64,000 bases of DNA from Methanoplanus limicola DSM 2279 (GTDB taxonomy: Archaea; Halobacteriota; Methanomicrobia; Methanomicrobiales; Methanomicrobiaceae): assembly GCF_000243255.1 (NCBI RefSeq), contig NZ_CM001436.1:2010957-2074956 (forward strand), in the 5' to 3' direction. How positions within the stretch are numbered: the first letter of the stretch is position 1; each line of letters starts with the position of its first letter. Both the position numbers and the translations under genes were made by a program. The notes under the pieces were generated by a model. The model did no database searches and was not told the origin of the DNA. It saw only the letters and a program-made list of their open reading frames with translations. Positions 56,105 to 64,000 of this stretch are shown here, in pieces.

Positions 56105-57052
56105 TTACAAGACTGATTTTTCAAATTTAATTCCGGAGAATGTTTCGCCTATGGCTCTTGTCTTTGACGGGATCCAGATAACTCCTTTCTGGCTTCTGGT
56201 ATTGCTTCTCTTTGCGGCTGTAAGTTTTAATTCGGAATTTCCGGTTGTTCTGGCGTTTAACCTTGAAAGGTCATAGCTGAGCTGTACCCTGGTATAATCT
56301 TTAAAGCGGAGTTTTGAGGGACTGGTTCTGAATCTTAAATCCTGTTTTATAAATGCGATCTCAGGGAGAAGGTCAACAATTTTTACTTCGGAGTTCTTCT
56401 CTGCATTGTTTTTAAACAGCCATATATCATACGCTGCTTTAAGTTCGGAGAGGAAAGATTCATCATCGAATTCACGTTCAAATATTGTATTTTGAGCGTT
56501 GATAATCAGTTTTGCAATCGGTTCAGGATCTGTTTTGCATTCGCCGATTTTTTCTATCTCATTGCCATAAAAGAGTTTTGTTTTTCCGGATGAGAGATCT
56601 GCTATAATATATAACAGCCCGTTAAAGAGTTTATATTTTGGATACTGTCCTTCATGGGCGATATTTAGTTCAGAAAGTTTATCGTGGAGTTCTTTTCCGA
56701 AAGTTGCCCTGCAGCTGTTTTCTGTCCGGAGAATTTCCCCATCAAATTCAGACAGTATATTATTTATTTCGCCGGAAAAATCCTCATTTAAGTTTGCCTT
56801 CTCTGATTTTCTCCTGATGTTTGCAACTTCGGTTTTCATCAGGATTAGTTTTTTTACCGGGTTTTCTTCCGGTTTATTCAGTTTTTTTAAAGAATTAACA
56901 ATATCAGTTCGTGCCCTGTTTTCTGCGGATAAATTTTTGATTAATTCTTCCATATGCTTCATTGAAATAGGTGTGATTATCCGGCATATATGTTTTGGAA
57001 TTGAACGAAAAAATGACTCACTCTCTATTGCTATATTTGTTATGCCGGTCAT
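56105..57052 (-). CDS. Unknown protein, probably part of the ATPase/helicase operon
   Basis: The 315-residue protein has a helical N-terminal third (about 35-110, EELIKNLSAENRARTDIVNS) and a central mixed domain (about 130-250, with YKLFNGLLYIIADLSSGKTK, a GKT without a P-loop context). The C-terminus is basic (AAKRSNTRSQKGVIWIP) and might bind nucleic acid. It is 123 bases upstream of BrxD-like ATPase 1 on the same strand. I do not recognise a family; it could be the recognition or effector part of the system. Confidence 0.6.
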   Translation of the reverse strand: MTGITNIAIESESFFRSIPKHICRIITPISMKHMEELIKNLSAENRARTDIVNSLKKLNKPEENPVKKLILMKTEVANIRRKSEKANLNEDFSGEINNILSEFDGEILRTENSCRATFGKELHDKLSELNIAHEGQYPKYKLFNGLLYIIADLSSGKTKLFYGNEIEKIGECKTDPEPIAKLIINAQNTIFEREFDDESFLSELKAAYDIWLFKNNAEKNSEVKIVDLLPEIAFIKQDLRFRTSPSKLRFKDYTRVQLSYDLSRLNARTTGNSELKLTAAKRSNTRSQKGVIWIPSKTRAIGETFSGIKFEKSVL

Positions 57053-57214
57053 GACACATTAAAAATATCATAACCGCAACTATATAAATCACAATACGTA
57101 TCATAAGACAGAGATGTTACACATGAGAAGAAGAATGCAGACAATAATAAGTGAAAAAAGAATGGAAATGGATAGAGAATGGATGGAAAATGACTAATAA
57201 GAGAATAAATAGAT

Positions 57215-57496
57215 TCACTCCAGTTCCCCGGCATCGAGATAACGGACAGTTAAATCTTCTTCACTCATTTTACAGTCTATAAGCCTGTCAAGTTCTTCAA
57301 TGCCAATTTTAAGCTGACCCGCCATTTTAGAACGCAGTTTTGGACTTACTTCTTTTGTACTGTGACTAAGATATGTGTAAATATGGGTTTTTTTACCATT
57401 GTACTGAAAAGTGTAATAGACATGGTGCTTATTTTCCTTCAAAAAACCCTTTTTCTGAAGAGCTGAAGAAACTTTCTGAAATTTCCGGTTTGACAA
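57215..57496 (-). CDS. HicA-like small toxin candidate
   Basis: The 93-residue protein has the HicA-like double-stranded RNA-binding fold pattern: FQKVSSALQKKGFLKENKHH with the conserved Gly-Phe and the catalytic-type His, then the strand KTHIYTYLSHSTKEVS, and helical MAGQLKIGIEELDRLIDC. HicA toxins cut mRNA. TTG 57496 directly follows the upstream stop (TAATTG), with GGGGTGG as ribosome-binding site, so it is coupled to the larger partner gene. Assignment is by pattern only. Confidence 0.6.
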   Translation of the reverse strand: MSNRKFQKVSSALQKKGFLKENKHHVYYTFQYNGKKTHIYTYLSHSTKEVSPKLRSKMAGQLKIGIEELDRLIDCKMSEEDLTVRYLDAGELE

Positions 57497-58552
57497 TTAT
57501 TCCACCCCAAAAAGGACTGCAATTCTCTTTTTAAGCTCAATTGCTTTATTTGTAAGTTTTTTATCATCTTCCAGAAGATATTCATCATAAAGAAACTGAA
57601 CTCCAACTTCAATCTCAGCCATAGCATCTTTCAGATTTCCCGCAACTCCCAAAAGACTGAATTCATCATTAGTCAGAATATACTCCGACTCTTCATTATC
57701 CCATTCAACAGTTACATCAAGAGGATAAGATAAATTCATATTTTCATCAGGGAATGAAGTCAGTTTATCAAGAGGAATAGATTCTATCTCACCAACAGAT
57801 TCTTCTTCCGGATTAATAATTATATTAACTTTATTCCCCTTTTCTTCAATCATTCCGGATATTCGTACAAAATGACCAAGAAGTTCCTTAAATTTTGATT
57901 CCTGGATAGTGTGATAATTTCCCTCAACTATTCCGATTGTTGAATCAATTTCAAATTTCTGTCTGTTGTCAACTCTCACATCAATGATCCGACCATATAG
58001 ATCACCTGAATATCTCATAGGCCTGATATTTTTTGCCTTCTGAATTACTTCCTTCCTTTCCGGAGAGAATTTAATTATTTCATCCCACCCATAAGCCATT
58101 TCTATTGAATATCCTGAATTTTTTCCGGGCCAGACGCTGTCAATTTCTTTTAATATCCGGTTTGTTCTGAACTCATCAGGCAAAATATCGAACAGTTTTT
58201 CGTTAATATTCCGTTCATAATTAATTGTTTTTATCACTTCTTTTGTTAGATCAAATATCTTTCCTTCTACGGGTTCTTCTTCAGGAAAAAGTGTACTGTT
58301 CGTCTGCTGAATTGTAATTGTTGCATCTATGCTTCCGAGTTTTAATTCTTTAAAGATAAGTTTACAGCTATCTTTTACTTTTTTTGGGAAATTCCCTCCG
58401 GATCTGTAGTTATTTTTATATATATAATCCCCAGTAATGTATGTAATATTCTGAATTGATCTTATGTAATCTGCAAGAATTATTGCAGGAACTTCTTTGC
58501 CTTCGCAATTCTCAGATTTTATCAGAACCCTGAAATACTTGTCAAAATTCAT
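57497..58552 (-). CDS. Large putative antitoxin with HicB-like C-terminal domain
   Basis: The 351-residue protein precedes the HicA-like gene with no gap. Residues 1-250 are of no recognised family (LADYIRSIQNITYITGDYIY near 30; RIIDVRVDNRQKFEIDSTIG near 190). About residues 275-330 resemble the HicB partial RNase H-like fold: LDVTVEWDNEESEYILTNDE, followed by LLGVAGNLKDAMAEIEVGV. Ordinary HicB proteins have 70-150 residues, so the fused N-terminal part is unusual. The pair order here is antitoxin first. The function of the N-terminal region is unknown; the HicB resemblance is a motif judgement. Confidence 0.55.
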   Translation of the reverse strand: MNFDKYFRVLIKSENCEGKEVPAIILADYIRSIQNITYITGDYIYKNNYRSGGNFPKKVKDSCKLIFKELKLGSIDATITIQQTNSTLFPEEEPVEGKIFDLTKEVIKTINYERNINEKLFDILPDEFRTNRILKEIDSVWPGKNSGYSIEMAYGWDEIIKFSPERKEVIQKAKNIRPMRYSGDLYGRIIDVRVDNRQKFEIDSTIGIVEGNYHTIQESKFKELLGHFVRISGMIEEKGNKVNIIINPEEESVGEIESIPLDKLTSFPDENMNLSYPLDVTVEWDNEESEYILTNDEFSLLGVAGNLKDAMAEIEVGVQFLYDEYLLEDDKKLTNKAIELKKRIAVLFGVE

Positions 58553-58685
58553 ATTAAAACACCCGGTCTAACTAAGATGAGATATATATTATTCCAAGAG
58601 ATTATAACTCTGAATATATATATCTATTCTGATCAGTGAGCAAGTAAAAAGTATATAATGCACAGGGTTTTTTGACCCAGTTAAA

Positions 58686-58832
58686 TCATTCCAGATTTAA
58701 AATGCCGCTATTCTCATCTCTTGTCTGCCACAAAACTTTTCTGCCGGCGGTTACTCCGGGATACTGCACTTTTGCTGTGTCAATACTGCAACGGCTATAA
58801 TCAACACCCGGTGCCTGGACCCAAAACCCCAT
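58686..58832 (-). CDS. Possible 48-residue protein downstream of the VOC gene
   Basis: A frame from ATG 58832 to TGA 58686 lies 15 bases after the VOC gene on the same strand. It reads MGFWVQAPGVDYSRCSID and ends in ENSGILNLE. Codon use looks like that of its neighbours, and AAAGG lies upstream of the ATG at a long spacing. I cannot assign it; it may instead be a gene remnant or chance frame. The rest of the 58553-58847 gap shows only AT-rich sequence. Confidence 0.35.
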   Translation of the reverse strand: MGFWVQAPGVDYSRCSIDTAKVQYPGVTAGRKVLWQTRDENSGILNLE

Positions 58833-58847
58833 CCGGGATTTCAGCCT

Positions 58848-59420
58848 TTAATTGTCAAGCATAAACTTAACAATCTCAGCCGGCATGGTAGTTTCCTCTG
58901 CAATTTTTTCAGCGGATTTCCCCTCCCGGAAAAGCCGCTTCACACAGACATCCATCCTCTCGCCAACCTCAATTATATGCCCGTCAGGGTCAAGAAATCT
59001 AACAGTAAGCTGCTTCCAGGGCTGCTCGATAACCTCATGCACAAATTCAACCCCGGCATCTTTAAGCTTCTCAAAAGAACCGGTCATATCATCCGTTTCA
59101 TAGTACAGTTCAAGCGTCCTCTCCGATGAAAAGGGCTTTTTTGCAGAACCATCTTCTCCGCTCCCTGACTCCCCTCCATCACCCGGCGCTGCATCACCGC
59201 CGCTCCCGGCTACATCCACTCCGGAATTATCAGTGCCAAATACAACCCCCTCTGCGTAATAGCCGTCCCATATCGCAAGACCGCCTTTAAACCCGACATT
59301 CAGACCAAGATCAAGCTCAATCTCCTCACCCATAATTCCGGTGTAAAATTTCTTTGAGACCTCAACGTCCTTAACAAAAAGAACAGTCGAACTGTATGAA
59401 AAGAGTCTTTTGGAATCCAT
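58848..59420 (-). CDS. Glyoxalase/bleomycin-resistance (VOC) family protein with a Gly/Asp-rich insert
   Basis: The 190-residue protein has a VOC fold: SSTVLFVKDVEVSKKFYTGI at the start, and the second half DMTGSFEKLKDAGVEFVHEV, WKQLTVRFLDPDGHIIEVGE with a metal-type Glu. Between them an acidic Gly/Asp/Ser insert of about 28 residues (around 70-100) interrupts the domain at a loop. The last 35 residues (RLFREGKSAEKIAEETTMP) look like a small helix-turn-helix. VOC enzymes act on small molecules such as methylglyoxal adducts or antibiotics; the substrate is not evident. Confidence 0.78.
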   Translation of the reverse strand: MDSKRLFSYSSTVLFVKDVEVSKKFYTGIMGEEIELDLGLNVGFKGGLAIWDGYYAEGVVFGTDNSGVDVAGSGGDAAPGDGGESGSGEDGSAKKPFSSERTLELYYETDDMTGSFEKLKDAGVEFVHEVIEQPWKQLTVRFLDPDGHIIEVGERMDVCVKRLFREGKSAEKIAEETTMPAEIVKFMLDN

Positions 59421-59431
59421 AATCCGGGATC

Positions 59432-59491
59432 AATTTCCAGGCAGATAAGATTTCCGGAATAAATTTCCAGGCAGATAAGATTTCCGGAATA
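59432..59491. repeat. 30-bp direct repeat, two copies
   Basis: The unit ATTTCCAGGCAGATAAGATT (first 20 bases of 30) starts at 59432 and 59462 with no visible difference. It lies in the short gap between the VOC gene and the PAS sensor gene. The core TTTTCAGGCAGG recurs near 59515 and again near 63393. The function is unknown; it may be a slippage product. Confidence 0.75.
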
Positions 59492-59566
59492 AATTTAACA
59501 TTAATTTTCAGGCAGGGAAACACCCTCCACAGAAAGAAACCATCAAAACAGACAGAAAGAGGCAGC

Positions 59567-61351
59567 TCACCCGCTCTCCTCATCTCTGACATCTTCCGCA
59601 TCATCAATACCAAGATGCTTCTTAAGATATTCCTGAATTTTTGCTGATTCAAGCCATCCGTGATCAAGCCGTTTAACAATACTATCAATCTCCTTTGCCT
59701 GATTCAGAATAATACCGGTGGAATCTTTCATATCCATATCCAGAGCACCAACAATAACAGTAAGGGGATTTCTAATCTCATCATTGAGTATTGCAAGCTG
59801 CGAGAGATTATGCTCAATCTGCTTTAATGCATCAGTCTCACGCTTCCGGGACTCCACCTCCTCAGTGATATCCCTTGCAAGCTGAAGAATGTATTTCCGG
59901 CTGCCAAACTCAAGGAGACGTGCCTTCACATGCACAGGGAAGACTGAGCCGTCTTTTCTTATATGCTCCGTGTGATATGAGGCATAACCCTCTTTATCAG
60001 CAATATCTGCCTGTATGGCATCGCATTTCTGTACCGGAAGCCTGACAACATCCTGAACTTTAAGTCTTAACAGTTCGTCACGTGAATAGCCAAGCCTCCG
60101 GCATGCAGTCTCATTCACCTCTGCAAATGTGCCCCCTTTCCCGCCGGGCAGAATCTCATTCAGAAATACAGCTTCATTGATGTTATTGAAAAGCTCATAA
60201 TATTTGTTCTCACTCTCTTTAAGAGCAGCTTTAATCTCTCTCTGCCTGATCAGCTCTTCCTTTAACTCAGATGATTTCCGTACAACCTCCCTCCTGAGCG
60301 AGAGCGACCAGACCAGCGCAACAACAAGTAAAAATAACGCAGGCAGAAGGAAAAACAGGACAAAATTGACGAGTGTTGAATAAAATTCCCTCTCCTCATA
60401 TACTCCAAACCACTTATCATATATCTCATCATACCTGCCTTTCTTCTTGACAATAGCAAGGCCTTCATTGAAAACCGGAATAAGATCGCTACTATCCGCC
60501 GAGAACGCAAAGCAGTATTCCCTTGGCTCAATCGGCGGCCCAACGGCCACAACATTCCGGAGATCATATCTGTTGATTAAATCTTCCCCGTGGATCTTTG
60601 TAAGAAGGGCACAGTCATATTTTCCGGATGCAAGAAGAAAAAGGGCTTCGGACTGACTGTCTTGTGTAATAATATCATCAGAAAAACCCATACTTATGAC
60701 ATAATCATGCAGATAATCAGAGTTTTCAACTATGATCTCTTTACCATAGAGATCCTCAGGCCCTTTAATCTCAGAACCAACTCTGACAAAAATTCCCTGT
60801 GACACCAGAATATACGGACTGGAAAAATTCAGGACCACATCACGATCTTTTGAATAAAACATCCCGGTCATCATATCAATTCTGCCGGCTTCGAGATCAC
60901 CTCTCGCCTCATACCAGGGGGTAAGTTTTATGCTCACATTCAGGCCCATCTCATCAGAAACCGCCCTTAACAGTTCGACGTTAAACCCGGAAGGCTGCCC
61001 GGAATGATCGAGATACTCATAAGGGGTAAAATTATCATCACCACCGGCAGTGATTACCCGGCTGCCGTCAGCCAGTGCAGAAGCCGGCGACAGTATAAAG
61101 AGAAGGAAAAAAAGGAGAATATACAGCGTAAATAACAGACGGGCAGATAAAAACGCTGCTGAGTTTAGAGGGGGCTGGGCAGATACGGAATCTGAAGAAC
61201 ATTTTAAACCGGAAAGATACCCGCAGCTTCTCTTTTTGGCGGATTCAGCCGGAGACCCCTTATGTAAAAACAGAGAGAGAATAAAACATTTAAAGTAACT
61301 GTTCAATCCGGCAAAATCCCCCTTCCCGTCTCTTCCGGTTTTAAGGTACAT
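59567..61351 (-). CDS. Solute-binding/PAS sensor with degenerate kinase box
   Basis: The 594-residue membrane sensor has an N-terminal hydrophobic segment (LLFTLYILLFFLLFIL) and an outer solute-binding family 3 domain (about 95-330, with NFTPYEYLDHSGQPSGFNVE and GRIDMMTGMFYSKDR). A membrane helix near 345-370 follows, a short coiled coil, and a PAS domain (about 385-500, with GYSRDELLRLKVQDVV). A dimerisation-like helix pair at the end contains NDEIRNPLTVIVG, in which the kinase histidine is replaced by Asp. There is no ATPase domain, so it cannot be an ordinary histidine kinase. ATG 61351 is chosen over GTG 61369 because GGAG lies nine bases upstream. Confidence 0.78.
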   Translation of the reverse strand: MYLKTGRDGKGDFAGLNSYFKCFILSLFLHKGSPAESAKKRSCGYLSGLKCSSDSVSAQPPLNSAAFLSARLLFTLYILLFFLLFILSPASALADGSRVITAGGDDNFTPYEYLDHSGQPSGFNVELLRAVSDEMGLNVSIKLTPWYEARGDLEAGRIDMMTGMFYSKDRDVVLNFSSPYILVSQGIFVRVGSEIKGPEDLYGKEIIVENSDYLHDYVISMGFSDDIITQDSQSEALFLLASGKYDCALLTKIHGEDLINRYDLRNVVAVGPPIEPREYCFAFSADSSDLIPVFNEGLAIVKKKGRYDEIYDKWFGVYEEREFYSTLVNFVLFFLLPALFLLVVALVWSLSLRREVVRKSSELKEELIRQREIKAALKESENKYYELFNNINEAVFLNEILPGGKGGTFAEVNETACRRLGYSRDELLRLKVQDVVRLPVQKCDAIQADIADKEGYASYHTEHIRKDGSVFPVHVKARLLEFGSRKYILQLARDITEEVESRKRETDALKQIEHNLSQLAILNDEIRNPLTVIVGALDMDMKDSTGIILNQAKEIDSIVKRLDHGWLESAKIQEYLKKHLGIDDAEDVRDEESG

Positions 61352-61502
61352 AATATCTCCGGGAATCACATAGTTCCCATATACTATCCAATGTCCCTGA
61401 ATGTAATAAAATATACGCCTTTATCCCGCAGAAAACATACGGACCGGGACAGAGAATGGTTCCGGGCAGATATCCGGTGAAAAATATTGGGACCGTAATC
61501 CA

Positions 61503-62177
61503 TCAAATTCTGCTCAGATTTTCAATTTTATCCAGCCACCCGTTAAAATGCCGGCACTTATCACGCATTTTTCCGGCTGCAACCAGATCTGCAATCAGCA
61601 CTCCGTCTGTGATCTTCTGATAGGACGGGTACAGGCGGATAAGCCTTTTGGAGGGAGCTGTATTTTCACCATCATTTATTCCCTCAGGATTTTGAAATGC
61701 GGATATTACTGATCTCAGTTCATTTATTTTTGTTCCGGATGAGAGCTTCATAACTCTGTCTATTGAATCAATATCGCTGAATAATAGTGATTCAAACTCA
61801 TGCAACTGAATATAAGGGATAAAACGCCGGTCACCTATATCTTCTGCCATTGAATTTTCAATAATTTCCACTTTCCCATATGGATCATTTATACCTGATG
61901 CCTCATCTTTTCCGGGAAAATCCTTTGAAAGTTTATAATAATCAAACATTGTAGTGACATATGCCTCTTTCTCATTCAATGCGCGAAGAATATCCTTCTT
62001 TGCTTTTGCATAACTGACAATTCCACCCCTGTATGTCTTTGACTTTACTGAAGTTATCAGGCGGAATGGTATGCAGTAAATCCCTTTCAGGGCTAACTTA
62101 TCATACAGGACTTTTGATACAAAAGTCTCTTCAGCCTGACCTTCACAGATAATTTTCAGCCGGATATAATCTGTCAT
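61503..62177 (-). CDS. DUF4276 family protein (TOPRIM-like), partner of the AAA ATPase
   Basis: The 224-residue protein has the DUF4276 pattern: LKIICEGQAEETFVSKVL at the start with acidic residues like a TOPRIM Glu, then YVTTMFDYYKLSKDFPG, and RFIPYIQLHEFESLLFSD. Such proteins are predicted nuclease-like partners of OLD/AAA ATPases. ATG 62177 overlaps the stop of the ATPase gene (ATGA), which marks it as the start and indicates coupling. The role may resemble the AriB-type or OLD TOPRIM effectors, but the activity is inferred. Confidence 0.78.
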   Translation of the reverse strand: MTDYIRLKIICEGQAEETFVSKVLYDKLALKGIYCIPFRLITSVKSKTYRGGIVSYAKAKKDILRALNEKEAYVTTMFDYYKLSKDFPGKDEASGINDPYGKVEIIENSMAEDIGDRRFIPYIQLHEFESLLFSDIDSIDRVMKLSSGTKINELRSVISAFQNPEGINDGENTAPSKRLIRLYPSYQKITDGVLIADLVAAGKMRDKCRHFNGWLDKIENLSRI

Positions 62178-63262
62178 CCGGTTGGTCTCCCGCCAAGAAT
62201 ATTCTTCTCCCACAATTCGCCTAATGTATAATCATCAAGCCAGTCTGTAAGTTCATCTTCATCAGGCCTGCTTATCCGGGTGTCTCCTTCTGCCCTGTCA
62301 ACTACAAGCAGAACTTCAGGTTCAAACTGATTGACAAGAGTCACTGACTGGGTAGAGATAAGCAATTGTGTTCTCTTTGATGCACTCTTTATCATTGAAG
62401 CGAGTACATTAATGGCATACGGATGCAGACCAAGTTCAGGCTCGTCAATTATAATCATCTCAGGCAGATTTGGCTGCTGAAGAAGAGCTGTAAGGCAGAT
62501 AAACCTCAGAGTTCCGTCTGAGAAATCATTTGCACCGAAAGGAAAATCGCTCCCTTTTTCATGCCATTCAAGTTTAATTGTCTCCGTATTGTAATTATCC
62601 GGGCGGAGAACAAAATCATCAAAGAACGGAGTTACAAGCCTGACCGTATCTCTTATTCTGTAATAATGTTCCGGATAAATATTCATCAGAAAATAAAGAA
62701 ATGCAGCAAGATTAGCACCGTCTTTCCTGAAGTATAAGTTGTCACTTATCTTATTCGTGGATTTTATCGGGGAGGTATCACCTGTGTCATGAAAATGATA
62801 TATCTTCCAGTTTTTCAGAGAATTAAGCACTATTTCTGATACTTTATGCTCCTTTGCATATGATGCGAGTTCACTCTCTTTATTCCCGGAAGCAGATAGA
62901 TCAATATACGGAAAACTGTCTTTCCCATTTCCATAAAAAACGGATGATTCATGTTCAAATATGAGGGTATCTCCGGCAGCGGGGGACAGTTTCAGAAAAT
63001 ATCCATTCTGCCCAAATGTGAAGGATATCTCTATGGAATCTGTATGTTTTTTACCATAATGAAGAAATTTGTCAGCACCGCCACCTTTCGCCACAGTCAT
63101 CTGAAGGTTTCCGTTCAGGATCTCACCAATCAGACCAAATACTCCTATGAAATTGGATTTACCGGAACCGTTTGCACCGATAAGTATATTCAGTTCTCCA
63201 AATCGGATATTCTGATTTAAAATTGATTTATATCCGGAAATTGTTATTTCACTGAGCTGCAT
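62174..63262 (-). CDS. AAA-family ABC-like ATPase of a DUF4276 pair
   Basis: The 362-residue protein is a RecF/OLD-like ATPase: Walker A GANGSGKS (about 32-39), signature FSDGTLRFICLTALL, Walker B MIIIDEPELGLHP, and the D-loop region LISTQSVTLVNQ. The central part (about 100-220) is variable. AGAGGG lies before the ATG. An ATPase of this type directly coupled to DUF4276 is a known genomic pairing in defence islands, related in plan to PARIS and Gabija but not the same families. I infer that the ATPase senses a trigger and controls its partner. Confidence 0.78.
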   Translation of the reverse strand: MQLSEITISGYKSILNQNIRFGELNILIGANGSGKSNFIGVFGLIGEILNGNLQMTVAKGGGADKFLHYGKKHTDSIEISFTFGQNGYFLKLSPAAGDTLIFEHESSVFYGNGKDSFPYIDLSASGNKESELASYAKEHKVSEIVLNSLKNWKIYHFHDTGDTSPIKSTNKISDNLYFRKDGANLAAFLYFLMNIYPEHYYRIRDTVRLVTPFFDDFVLRPDNYNTETIKLEWHEKGSDFPFGANDFSDGTLRFICLTALLQQPNLPEMIIIDEPELGLHPYAINVLASMIKSASKRTQLLISTQSVTLVNQFEPEVLLVVDRAEGDTRISRPDEDELTDWLDDYTLGELWEKNILGGRPTG

Positions 63263-63419
63263 AATTCCCTCTGCTCAAATGGCACAATATGACTTTAATT
63301 TATTAATATTAGTCTTTTTCCCAGACATAAGCGGCCCTCGGCATAACCCGCATCATACCATCCGGCACAATCCCGGCCAGGTCAGAATCATTATTTTCAG
63401 GCAGGGGAAATGTAAATAC

Positions 63420-64000
63420 ATGACTATTCGCAATTTCCGGATTCTCCTGATAATAACCCTTGCAGTTCTCACTGCGGTTCTCTCTGCCGGATGCACAGCA
63501 TCTGACACACAGCAGGACTCAAAAGAGACAATAATTAATAATTCAGATAATCTGCCGGTTTCTGACGATAAAGGAGAATATCATATCCATACAACTAAAT
63601 CTTCAGATCCAACCCTGGATGAGAAGATCGGCCAGATGCTCATGATTGGATTTCGCGGTTATACAGCAGACAATGATTCACAGATAGCAGATGATATAAG
63701 AAAGGGCAGAACCGGAGGTGTAATTCTCTTTGACCACGATGTTGCACTCGGCACAGATGAGAGAAATATCAGATCACCTGAGCAGGTGAGAACACTTAAT
63801 AATCAGCTTCAGGGTTATGCAGAAGATATACCCCTTTTCATTGCAGTGGATCAGGAGGGAGGTAAAATCTGCCGTCTTAAAGAAAAATACGGATTTCCGG
63901 CAACCGTCTCAGCAGAATATCTCGGTACTGAAAACAACGAAACGCTGACTAGAAATGCCGGGAGTAACCTCGCCGGGATGTTAAAGGAGAACGGATTCAA
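63420..64000 (+). CDS. Glycoside hydrolase family 3 lipoprotein (partial, N-terminal part)
   Basis: A frame from ATG 63420 runs off the right edge with 193 codons visible. It has a signal ending in the lipobox LSAGCTA (Cys near residue 26), a short linker, and a GH3 N-terminal domain with LDEKIGQMLMIGFRGY, TGGVILFDHDV and FIAVDQEGGKICRLKEKYGF. The last motif matches the NagZ-like beta-N-acetylhexosaminidase signature. GCAGGGGA lies about 12 bases upstream of the ATG. It would act outside the cell on amino-sugar polymers; archaea lack murein, so the natural substrate is unclear. Confidence 0.82.
   Translation, partial: MTIRNFRILLIITLAVLTAVLSAGCTASDTQQDSKETIINNSDNLPVSDDKGEYHIHTTKSSDPTLDEKIGQMLMIGFRGYTADNDSQIADDIRKGRTGGVILFDHDVALGTDERNIRSPEQVRTLNNQLQGYAEDIPLFIAVDQEGGKICRLKEKYGFPATVSAEYLGTENNETLTRNAGSNLAGMLKENGF

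Noticed and set aside
51440-57052. Complete BREX system
   Set aside because: Only BrxD-like and BrxHI-like parts are seen; PglZ, PglX and BrxC-type genes are absent from the window.
57049-57234. 61-codon minus-strand frame overlapping the end of the HicA-like gene
   Set aside because: Phe/Ser/Leu-rich composition, no ribosome-binding site, and it runs out of the toxin gene in another frame.

Overview
The window comes from a mesophilic methanogenic archaeon, most likely a member of the Methanomicrobiales (Methanoplanus/Methanolacinia-like). This is an inference from the gene set: a complete A1Ao ATP synthase operon in the Methanosarcina order H-I-K-E-C-F-A-B-D, an archaeal-type short NifB, PEGA-domain surface proteins with a PGF-CTERM-like tail, cytoplasmic poly-HAMP chemoreceptors, GGTGA/GGAGG ribosome-binding sites next to TATA-type promoters, and a tRNA-Val without an encoded CCA.

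Layout. 1-2 kb: the end of an unknown gene and a thioredoxin-CcdA membrane fusion. 2-15.2 kb: a tandemly duplicated sensory module. Each copy has a chemoreceptor and CheW on the minus strand and a divergent winged-helix/PAS regulator on the plus strand. The first receptor is split by an in-frame stop inside a cluster of base changes in near-identical internal repeats. 15.2-19.8 kb: housekeeping genes (AlkD-like repair protein, NifB, small lipoprotein, FeoA, aldehyde dehydrogenase). 19.9-21.8 kb: a Septu-like ATPase/HNH pair whose HNH gene has a probable premature stop. 22-28 kb: a PEGA surface protein with a Thr/Pro minisatellite, tRNA-Val, a Cache lipoprotein, 49-bp tandem repeats and a Na+/H+ antiporter.

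28.4-37.4 kb holds the most unusual locus: a tight operon encoding a single-pass membrane protein, a 1086-residue tubulin/FtsZ-superfamily protein, a six-helix membrane GTPase, a second single-pass membrane protein, a PEGA sensor-like protein and a 47-residue membrane peptide. It looks like a membrane-spanning, GTPase-linked filament or signalling machine. It sits directly behind the ATP synthase operon (37.6-47.2 kb), whose proteolipid is a six-hairpin polyprotein with an inactive first hairpin and whose last gene appears to be a 32-residue membrane peptide.

47.3-64 kb is accessory DNA: two paralogous alpha/beta hydrolases with a carboxymuconolactone-decarboxylase-like protein; a winged-helix/HEAT protein with repeated short motifs; a candidate defence operon (unknown protein, two BrxD-like ATPases, Lhr-like helicase) in which one ATPase has a long N-terminal extension with no canonical start codon; a HicA-like toxin beside a large protein with a HicB-like C-terminus; a VOC protein; a solute-binding/PAS sensor whose kinase box has lost its histidine; an AAA ATPase/DUF4276 pair; and the start of a GH3 glycosidase lipoprotein.
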